Part shown: positions 5,576 to 11,397 of the stretch, piece by piece
Position numbering within the stretch: the first letter of the stretch is position 1
How the letters are laid out: each line of letters opens with the position of its first letter
DNA from: a virus
Strand: one strand, 5' to 3'
Virus record (IMG/VR): IMGVR_UViG_3300017613_000404
Location: 1 to 30,253 of that record
Length of the DNA: 30,253 bases
Notes under the pieces: model-generated
Told to the model about the DNA's origin: nothing
The model's input: only the letters and a program-made list of their open reading frames with translations
Database searches by the model: none
Position numbers and translations under genes: made by a program

Positions 5576-6370
5576 ATGAATTTAATGCAAGGCGATTGCC
5601 TAGAACGAATGAAAGAAATAGCAGACGGGAGCATTGACCTTACAGTCACATCACCGCCATACGACAACCTTAGAACATACAAAAACTCTCTGGACTGGGG
5701 CGAACACATCTGGAAGCCAGTTCTTGAAGATCTGTTCAGGGTAACAAAGCAAGGCGGTGTGGTGGTTTGGGTTGTTGGTGATGCTACAATTAAAGGGAGC
5801 GAGACAGGAACAAGTTTCAGGCAGGCGTTATATGCGATGGAGTGTGGGTTTAATCTGCATGACACTATGATATACAAGACGAATAAGCCACCAATGAACG
5901 CCAGACGGTATCAGTCCGAGTTTGAATACATGTTCATCTTCAGTAAGGGTAGACCATCAACATTTAACGGAATCAGGATTCAAACACTGCACCCAAATGC
6001 ACTTAACAGGGGCGGAAATCGCTCGGCAGACGGAGCGAAGAAGAAGCGAACACATGAGAATCGCACAGGTAGCAACAAGATTAGCGGAAATATCTGGTAT
6101 ATGCCGAGGAGTAGCAAAAGCGGTGATGCTGAAAGCAGAAAGCACCCTGCAACATTCCCCGAACAACTAGCCACCGACCACATCATCTCATGGAGCAACG
6201 AAGGAGATACAGTGTTTGACCCGTTTATGGGAAGCGGGACAACTGGCAAGATGGCTGTGCTGAATGGTAGAGAGTTCGTTGGGATTGAGAAAGTGGGAGA
6301 CTACTTCAACATCGCACAAGCTCGGATTGAGAAGGCCATTACTGCCAACAGTGACATCTATGGAAAATAA
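5576..6370 (+). CDS. DNA methyltransferase, beta class, N4-cytosine or N6-adenine (264 aa)
   Basis: A 264-residue S-adenosylmethionine-dependent DNA methyltransferase. The catalytic motif IV, TSPPY (25-29), comes first, and the cofactor-binding motif I, FDPFMGSGTTG (about 214-224), comes near the C-terminus. This order is typical of the beta class. TSPPY is the form usual in N4-cytosine enzymes, but N6-adenine specificity cannot be excluded. MQGDCLERM at the N-terminus and GREFVGIEK after motif I also fit. The start at 5576 has GGAG eight bases upstream. No restriction endonuclease is adjacent, so it is an orphan, probably modifying phage DNA against host restriction. It is the last gene of the rightward arm. 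Confidence 0.9.
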   Translation: MNLMQGDCLERMKEIADGSIDLTVTSPPYDNLRTYKNSLDWGEHIWKPVLEDLFRVTKQGGVVVWVVGDATIKGSETGTSFRQALYAMECGFNLHDTMIYKTNKPPMNARRYQSEFEYMFIFSKGRPSTFNGIRIQTLHPNALNRGGNRSADGAKKKRTHENRTGSNKISGNIWYMPRSSKSGDAESRKHPATFPEQLATDHIISWSNEGDTVFDPFMGSGTTGKMAVLNGREFVGIEKVGDYFNIAQARIEKAITANSDIYGK

Positions 6371-6387
6371 TCCACGTTTTCCGTGAT
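6370..6387 (-). terminator. possible terminator at the convergent junction
   Basis: Between the convergent arms, ATC(C)ACG and CGTGAT form a six-pair hairpin with one bulge and loop TTTTC. Read on the minus strand, the stem is followed by TATTTTCC, weakly like an intrinsic terminator for the leftward virion operon. The rest of the gap to 6416 shows nothing else. Weak evidence. Confidence 0.3.
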
Positions 6388-6416
6388 ATTGGTCACTGGA
6401 GAAGGAGGCTGGCTTG

Positions 6417-6914
6417 TTAGTCCTTGCCATGCCTCCATGCAATATACAGCGCACCGCATACCGCAAGACCTATCAACCCATAAAAAACTTTTGACTCATT
6501 GGCTGGCAGATAGATAGCCCACGCCGATAAGCCAACTGCGCCACCCACCAGATAGAGCGCATAAATTGTCTTGGTCCATTTAAGCCAAACGATAGACGCC
6601 GCCAGTAATAAGCACACAATCGCTAAATAATGATAAGGCCGCATCGCATTAAATTTCTGCTTGGTGCCTTCGTTGTTTTGAGCGGCAGATCCTTTTGCGT
6701 ATGAGTTAGTGATTGACGTTGTGGCCACAGGAGGCGTTAACGGTATCAATGCGGACCGTCCATAGGCTTCCGTGGTTGTTACCGTCTTGACATCTCCTGA
6801 CGCGCTCACGGTCTCTTTAACGGTGGTCCTGCTCTTAGCTACGGAATTGCACCCGCACACGCAAAGCATGCAGGCGCTCAGAGCAATGGTTAACACTGCG
6901 AATATAGGTTTCAT
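6417..6914 (-). CDS. lipoprotein with three C-terminal membrane segments (165 aa)
   Basis: The 165-residue protein begins MKPIFAVLTIALSACMLC, a lipoprotein signal peptide with an LSAC lipobox (Cys15); VCGC (Cys22) is an alternative. After a Thr/Ser-rich periplasmic-type stretch (about 25-90) come three hydrophobic segments at about 95-111, 118-136 and 143-160, and the chain ends RHGKD. The start at 6914 is fixed by an ATGA overlap with the upstream gene; a longer frame from 6950 is unlikely. Lipoproteins at the end of phage late operons are often outer-membrane spanins, and single-chain spanins combine a lipid anchor with a C-terminal membrane segment. Three segments do not fit that cleanly. 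Other options are a superinfection-exclusion or lysis-accessory protein. Confidence 0.65.
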   Translation of the reverse strand: MKPIFAVLTIALSACMLCVCGCNSVAKSRTTVKETVSASGDVKTVTTTEAYGRSALIPLTPPVATTSITNSYAKGSAAQNNEGTKQKFNAMRPYHYLAIVCLLLAASIVWLKWTKTIYALYLVGGAVGLSAWAIYLPANESKVFYGLIGLAVCGALYIAWRHGKD

Positions 6915-7183
6915 TCCGCACCATCCGCAAACGGATTGCGTACCGGCCACTCGAATGCGCTAAAATCAAGAGATTTGCCACCCGGCTTTTTCCCTTTGCC
7001 ACCCGGCTTTTTCCCTTTGCCTCGTATCCTGCTGATCAACGCTGATTTGCTCGCGTGCGTGTCAGCGTCTAGTCCGTCTTTGTAATGCAAAACCTGACCG
7101 GCCTCCATCTCACCGACCCTGATTATGCTTCCGTCGTCAGTGATCACGGAATAATATCGTTTATTTTGTGCCTTGAATCGCAT
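6911..7183 (-). CDS. small hypothetical protein with Lys/Gly-rich repeat (90 aa)
   Basis: A 90-residue protein. The N-terminal 45 residues (MRFKAQNKRYYSVITDDGSI ...) look like a small beta-rich domain with a charged core. Then follow a tandem seven-residue repeat, GKGKKPG, and a C-terminal tail that ends FADGAE. The repeat is encoded by two identical 21-base copies. It overlaps the upstream gene by one base (TAATG) and the downstream gene by ATGA. The lysine-rich linker could contact nucleic acid or acidic surfaces. Function unknown. Confidence 0.6.
   Translation of the reverse strand: MRFKAQNKRYYSVITDDGSIIRVGEMEAGQVLHYKDGLDADTHASKSALISRIRGKGKKPGGKGKKPGGKSLDFSAFEWPVRNPFADGAE
6977..7018. repeat. 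perfect 21-bp tandem repeat (2 copies)
   Basis: GCCACCCGGCTTTTTCCCTTT occurs twice back to back without mismatch. It encodes the GKGKKPG peptide repeat on the minus strand. The complete identity suggests a recent duplication by slippage. Confidence 0.9.
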
Positions 7184-8055
7184 TAGACTGATCCTCCATC
7201 AGTAATGACCCATGAATACGTATCAACAAACCATTGCCGCGCCGTCTCTCCTGCTCCGCCGGTTGTGCATGTAGCAGTGCCCCCGCCAAAATCAACGCCG
7301 TTTTTAGCACCATACGTCTCTGCTTCCGCCCTGAACGCCACCCACATAGCGTCATAGGATGCTGTGCTGATCGGCGTGCTAGTGAGCATGCTTTCCGCCG
7401 TCGTAACACTCCGAATGCTTGGGGGTATAATAGTCGTGAGAGAGCCACAAGACCGGAATGTAGAATATAATTTTGCGTTAACTGTAAACCCGCTAAGATC
7501 TGGGCAGGTCGTCATATCGCTACAATAGTGAAATGCCAAATCAGCGTCTGTGACTAAAGAGAACCCAGTCATATCTGGAGCTGTCGCTAGATTATTGTTG
7601 TTCTGGTGGATCGTCCGGATCGTGGTAAACACATCAATAAAATCGCCATATTCAACGCTTACCAGATTAGAACAACCAGTAAACCTGAGACCATCAGAGG
7701 CCCAGCCAACATCAACCGCGTCAAGTATCTCTACTAAAAACTCATCATCTGCGGCATTGTAGGTATTTATCTTCGGGAAATCACCAGTAATCACACACCG
7801 GTATTCACCGATTGTCGGCATCTCCTGAGCCAACCCGCTCATATCGGCATCAGAGAACGTATCGGACACTATAAGCGCGTCGGTGCTGTTGTTGTACCAG
7901 CTTATGGCGCCGTCGTAACCAGTGCCATCGTGAGGGATGGTTAATGTCTGGCTGTCTGATGTCGTCTCCCATACAGTAATAAACCCATGCTCGGTAACAG
8001 GCCCAGATCCACTCCCCGAGGCCTGTTGAACTAATCCTAGAGGCATCAGTATCAT
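7183..8055 (-). CDS. BspA-like leucine-rich surface/tail protein (290 aa)
   Basis: A 290-residue protein. Residues around FITVWETTSDSQTLTIPH and GYDGAISWYNNSTD resemble the start of BspA/DUF285-like proteins. The middle has degenerate leucine-rich-type repeats (FTGCSNLVSVEY, FHYCSDMTTCPDLSGF, FRSCGSLTTI). The C-terminus GGAGETARQWF ... YSWVITDGG is typical of phage proteins of this group. Such folds mediate protein or glycan binding on surfaces. The start at 8055 is preferred because it makes an ATGA overlap with the upstream gene; the longer frame begins at 8103 inside that gene. It is the last of the likely adhesion genes. The exact binding target cannot be seen. Confidence 0.7.
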   Translation of the reverse strand: MILMPLGLVQQASGSGSGPVTEHGFITVWETTSDSQTLTIPHDGTGYDGAISWYNNSTDALIVSDTFSDADMSGLAQEMPTIGEYRCVITGDFPKINTYNAADDEFLVEILDAVDVGWASDGLRFTGCSNLVSVEYGDFIDVFTTIRTIHQNNNNLATAPDMTGFSLVTDADLAFHYCSDMTTCPDLSGFTVNAKLYSTFRSCGSLTTIIPPSIRSVTTAESMLTSTPISTASYDAMWVAFRAEAETYGAKNGVDFGGGTATCTTGGAGETARQWFVDTYSWVITDGGSV

Positions 8056-8780
8056 GCGGTTGTTCCCCCGATTACTACCCATTCCGTCGCCGATCTTTTC
8101 CACAGACTCATTGCCTTGTATCGCCCAGTGCTAACAACCGCTCCGGTCAGTGTATCTGTGGTGATAGTTACGGTTGTCAGCCCTGCGCCGTACTGGATAA
8201 CATCAATTCGGGTATCCACGGGGAAGGCCACGGAAGCATTCGCCGGAATATTAACCGTGTTCGCGGATGCGTTGTTCATTTCGATCATCTTGCCAGCGTC
8301 GCCAAGGACTAGAGTGTAGGTTGTTCCGGTTTGCAAATTTTGCCCAGAGTAACCAATAGAGATGTCAGCCAACAAAGTATCTTTCGTGTCAGTATACGCG
8401 TTTGCTTCCGCTTCATATGCAGTTTTGATTTCCGCACCCGTTTGGTCAGCTGTTGCGCCAGCTTCAATGCCCCCAAGCTTAGTGTCTTTAGTGTCAGTAT
8501 ACGCATTAGCCTCTGCCTCATATGCTGTTTTAATCTCTGCGCCTGTCTGATCGGCTGTTGCGCCTGCCTCAATGCCACTTAGTTTAGTGTCTTTCGTATC
8601 AGTGTAAGCGTTTGCTTCTGCCTCATACGCTGTCTTGATCTCCGCTCCAGTCTGGTCAGCCGTCGCATTGTCCTCAATCCCCGAGAGCTTTGTATTTTTA
8701 GTGTCAGTAAAAGCATTCGCTTCCGCTTGATACGCTGTCTTTATAGTTGATCCTAAACTGGATAGTTGTACGTCTGCCAT
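8052..8780 (-). CDS. repeat-containing tail fibre protein (242 aa)
   Basis: A 242-residue fibre-type protein. Residues 30-134 are three full copies of a 35-residue repeat whose core reads GIEAGATADQTGAEIKTAY then EAEANAYTDTKD, preceded by a partial copy at 12-29. This motif is characteristic of trimeric phage tail fibre shafts. The C-terminal domain (about 150-242: TYTLVLGDAGKMIEM, NIPANASVAFPVDTRIDVIQ, RYKAMSLWKRSATEWVVIGG) is a small beta-sandwich tip found in many phage fibres. AGGAGG stands upstream of the ATG. It sits inside the adhesion cluster and probably forms a side fibre or the distal part of one. Confidence 0.8.
   Translation of the reverse strand: MADVQLSSLGSTIKTAYQAEANAFTDTKNTKLSGIEDNATADQTGAEIKTAYEAEANAYTDTKDTKLSGIEAGATADQTGAEIKTAYEAEANAYTDTKDTKLGGIEAGATADQTGAEIKTAYEAEANAYTDTKDTLLADISIGYSGQNLQTGTTYTLVLGDAGKMIEMNNASANTVNIPANASVAFPVDTRIDVIQYGAGLTTVTITTDTLTGAVVSTGRYKAMSLWKRSATEWVVIGGTTA
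8379..8747. repeat. 35-residue (105-bp) repeats in fibre gene
   Basis: Three full 105-bp units plus a partial fourth encode nearly identical peptide, yet the DNA differs at many third-codon positions between units. This suggests selection on the protein together with synonymous drift, and limited recent homogenisation. Confidence 0.85.
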
Positions 8781-8788
8781 AATTCCTC

Positions 8789-9487
8789 CTATGTGTTTAC
8801 TACATTATTAACGCCGTCCACCACGTTGTTTGCGCCGTCCACCACGTTGTCAGGATCACCGCCCGAAATATCTTCAACTGTGAAAGTTCCCGTCCCCTGA
8901 TTCTCAAAGTACGTCTCGCTCACCGCGTCCCACATGCAGTTGGATGGTGCCGCGCTGGATGCGCCCTGCGCTGTCATGCCTGCGGGGACTGCCCACATGT
9001 TCAAAGTTAAAACGGAGGACTGCAACAAACGGAAGCTAGACACTTTACCCCTATTTGCTTTAATGCCTCCCCCGTCTGTGTCATACGCAAACAATAAACC
9101 AGTTTCCGAAGTTGTCCCAATGGTTCCAACAGACTGCGGTGATTGTGCGTCAAAGAGGTAATCAGTTCCGGATTTTTCTATAGTGTGGAAATACGTGTCA
9201 GTAACTCCAACGAGCGCAGTATTTCCCCAGCGCTTTTGATAGCCCAACAAACCAAAGTATGCCACAAAATTAGCAAGCGTTGTTGTCTCGAAACCCATGC
9301 GCATATTATCACCGGTATCAACAACCGCGCACGTAATAGTGTAATCAGTATTGTTGCCGAGAAGCTCCCCAGTATCAATATACTGATTCCCATCACTGAC
9401 AAGCGCGTACTGTCCAGCGACTACCCCGCCAGCATTACCAAGAGCGCCATGATGCCCAGCGATTGCCATAAACATACTTGCGCTCAT
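8789..9487 (-). CDS. LamG/concanavalin-like lectin tail protein (232 aa)
   Basis: A 232-residue protein with YIDTGELLGNNTDYTI near residue 36, FVAYFGLLGYQKRWG in the middle, and CMWDAVSETYFENQGTGTFT near the end. These match the layout of concanavalin-like (LamG-type) domains of phage tail adhesins, where YIDTG begins the domain and MYDxVSGxFFxNxGTGxF closes it. The C-terminus is a short repeat (NVVDGANNVVDGVNNVV). It overlaps the upstream stop by one base (TAATG). Likely glycan-binding, part of the adhesion cluster. Confidence 0.7.
   Translation of the reverse strand: MSASMFMAIAGHHGALGNAGGVVAGQYALVSDGNQYIDTGELLGNNTDYTITCAVVDTGDNMRMGFETTTLANFVAYFGLLGYQKRWGNTALVGVTDTYFHTIEKSGTDYLFDAQSPQSVGTIGTTSETGLLFAYDTDGGGIKANRGKVSSFRLLQSSVLTLNMWAVPAGMTAQGASSAAPSNCMWDAVSETYFENQGTGTFTVEDISGGDPDNVVDGANNVVDGVNNVVNT
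8813..8850. repeat. short tandem repeat in lectin gene C-terminus
   Basis: GCCGTCCACCACGTTGT occurs at 8813-8829 and 8834-8850, two copies of a 21-bp unit, encoding the VDGxNNVVDG peptide repeat. Confidence 0.85.
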
Positions 9488-9774
9488 TACATAGCCCCCA
9501 GCCTTTGGGCAATCAGAACAGTCCCAAGCGATATCACAGGCGCAACAAATATACCAACACCTATAGCGGCAAACGCTAGTCTGTTGCTGTTAACTGCGGG
9601 TTCTCTTGCTCTCCGTTTTTCGCAATCAACTTGGACCTGCTTCAGCGTTGCGATCTCCTGCATAAGCCCTTGTTTTCCATTTATCGCTTTTGACAGTATC
9701 GCTATTTCGTCCCGCATAACGACCACCATGGTATGCGTCTCTGTGATTGTCTGATCCCGTGTGTCGTTATTCAT
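9487..9774 (-). CDS. small coiled-coil plus C-terminal TM protein, possible holin-like (95 aa)
   Basis: A 95-residue protein with a helical, probably coiled-coil N-terminal part (about 20-57, VMRDEIAILSKAI ... LKQVQVDCEKRRARE) and one C-terminal membrane segment (about 65-89, AFAAIGVGIFVAPVISLG). This layout is like XhlA-type hemolysin/holin-associated proteins and other small lysis proteins. It lies inside the tail-adhesion cluster, a common place for lysis genes. No endolysin is seen in the window, so the lysis role is only a possibility. Confidence 0.55.
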   Translation of the reverse strand: MNNDTRDQTITETHTMVVVMRDEIAILSKAINGKQGLMQEIATLKQVQVDCEKRRAREPAVNSNRLAFAAIGVGIFVAPVISLGTVLIAQRLGAM

Positions 9775-9806
9775 TGTTTGCGTGCTCCATCATTTGGATT
9801 GTATAT

Positions 9807-10895
9807 TTAAAATCGGCTATTCGGTGCGCCAAACCTATGGTCAATCCATATTTCGCCGTCAGCACCGATCTCAAGCGTACCGTCTGACTTCATAATAACA
9901 GAACCAATCGGAGACATCTCTGGAGCAGGAAACCCGTCCGTCTGAATCTTATGTACGGCAGACTCAACTCTATCCCTCGCATCACCCCGCGAGTCGGGTT
10001 CGAGCTGGCTGACGGTTTGAAACACGGGAGCAAGTACGTTGTTCGATGCCCAGAAGGTTTGAACAAGCCATCGGTTTGCGCTCGTTACGGCATCTAAACC
10101 CCATACTCCAGCACCGCCTGAGTCTTCATTGTTCCATACATAGCTCGCCGCAGGTTTGTAAAGCAGTACGTTAGATGCCGCGCTGAATCTCCATTGCCCG
10201 TCTGCGCCTTCTTTCCATGCCATCGGAACGGTGGTCTGCTCGGCGATCATGAGCTCAATATCCTCGTCAGCCCACACGCCAGCGGTTACGGCTGTGAATG
10301 TGGTTACATTGTTGGCCAACCCCGTGATGTCAGAGCCGCTCTTAGCCCACGCGAACCCGATAACAGAATGGTTGTACAGATGCGTAACAGGGTTCATGTT
10401 AATGCCATGCCGCTCATCCGCAAACCAAGTCAGTTCATCCTCTGTGGTGTTCCACCCAACGTAGGCGATAAGCGTCTTCTGGACAATCAAGGCGAATGCC
10501 GAACCTCCCTGTGCCAATGAACCATCAGAATCAAGGTAGACGTACCCGCCGCCATCGTCAGTCATTTGTAGCGTCTGGATGCCTGTATCTGTGACGAGCG
10601 TTCCCTGATAATAGTAGGAAAACTCAGTCTCACCAGCAGAGTGGTACACCGCTATAGTTCTGTCCGCGATTGCCGTAGATCCATCCGCGAAGGTTGTTTG
10701 CGACGTGAGTTTTGTATATGCCCCATCCTTGTCGATCTGATGCACCTCCCCACTAGATGCGGAGTAGCAGAATTGAATGGTCCCCATGGTAGATGTATCC
10801 AGTCTGTTAAATCCAGATAGACCAGTGATTGCCATTGCTTCTGACTGATCAACCGCTAGTTGTAACTCTGCCGTTGTCTGTGTTAATGTCCCCAT
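9807..10895 (-). CDS. tail fibre / virion structural protein (362 aa)
   Basis: A 362-residue beta-rich protein that starts MGTLTQTTAELQ, the same N-terminal segment as the next upstream gene (MGVLTQTTAELQ), so the two are probably attached to the virion by the same module. The body has many aromatic/glycine strands (YHSAGETEFSYYYQGTLV, YVYLDSDGSLAQGGSAFA) and ends with DGFPAPEMSPIG, GSVIMKSDGTLEIGADGEI and FGAPNSRF. No enzymatic motif is visible. Likely a fibre or decoration that binds the host surface. GAGGGT precedes the ATG. Confidence 0.6.
   Translation of the reverse strand: MGTLTQTTAELQLAVDQSEAMAITGLSGFNRLDTSTMGTIQFCYSASSGEVHQIDKDGAYTKLTSQTTFADGSTAIADRTIAVYHSAGETEFSYYYQGTLVTDTGIQTLQMTDDGGGYVYLDSDGSLAQGGSAFALIVQKTLIAYVGWNTTEDELTWFADERHGINMNPVTHLYNHSVIGFAWAKSGSDITGLANNVTTFTAVTAGVWADEDIELMIAEQTTVPMAWKEGADGQWRFSAASNVLLYKPAASYVWNNEDSGGAGVWGLDAVTSANRWLVQTFWASNNVLAPVFQTVSQLEPDSRGDARDRVESAVHKIQTDGFPAPEMSPIGSVIMKSDGTLEIGADGEIWIDHRFGAPNSRF
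10860..10895. repeat. shared fibre N-terminal module, copy 1
   Basis: Encodes MGTLTQTTAELQ. The 27 bases nearest the start match the copy at 11353-11388 at 24 positions, including an exact 15-mer, GTTGTCTGTGTTAAT. Confidence 0.8.
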
Positions 10896-10896
10896 A

Positions 10897-11388
10897 CTAT
10901 ACCCTCGACTGGTAGAATTTATTTATTGTTGCGTTAAAATGTTCGAAGGAAAGATTCGCCTCTGTCTTATCGCTTGAGCAAACCAGCTGGATCTCATCAT
11001 TCTTTGTTAACTCGATAACTGATGTTCCAGAACAAGGTACATATTGATTCGTATTTTTCAACATTGCCCCCATCTGTTGCGCGTCTAGCACTGTTGTATT
11101 GTGTTTAATCGCAATATGGAATGTAGTCGTTGAGGTATCTGTTGTTAATGATGCATGCCAATCAATCTCGAATACATAATCCTCGTCACCTATATATTTA
11201 ATGTGATCTGTATCAAACTCGAAATCTTCAAAGGCATTCGTGAATGTTCCAGCAATCGGATACCAAGATCCAGCAACGGTTGTTTCAACCGATGAAGGCG
11301 CTGATAGATATGCAGAAGCGCCTGCCTTTCCTTGAACATCATCAAGTATTTGCTGAAGCTCTGCTGTTGTCTGTGTTAATACTCCCAT
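10897..11388 (-). CDS. short tail fibre protein with C1q/TNF-like C-terminal domain (163 aa)
   Basis: A 163-residue protein. The N-terminal MGVLTQTTAELQQILDDVQG is a short anchor-type segment shared with the gene that follows it in the operon. The rest (about 30-163) has the strand pattern of a small jelly-roll domain as in C1q/TNF-like phage proteins: WYPIAGTFTNAFEDFEFD, DYVFEIDWHAS, FHIAIKHNTTV, YVPCSGTSVIELTKNDEI, SFEHFNATINKF. Such domains trimerise and bind proteins or glycans. Its start follows a short AGGTTTATT leader. Likely a short fibre. Confidence 0.6.
   Translation of the reverse strand: MGVLTQTTAELQQILDDVQGKAGASAYLSAPSSVETTVAGSWYPIAGTFTNAFEDFEFDTDHIKYIGDEDYVFEIDWHASLTTDTSTTTFHIAIKHNTTVLDAQQMGAMLKNTNQYVPCSGTSVIELTKNDEIQLVCSSDKTEANLSFEHFNATINKFYQSRV
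11353..11388. repeat. shared fibre N-terminal module, copy 2
   Basis: Encodes MGVLTQTTAELQ, the partner of 10860-10895. The exact shared 15-mer is at 11366-11380. Confidence 0.8.
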
Positions 11389-11397
11389 AATAAACCT

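Noticed and set aside
9143-9754. 203-residue plus-strand frame inside the lectin and coiled-coil genes
   Set aside because: It is antisense to two well-supported minus-strand genes and has no recognisable domain; long shadow frames are expected here.
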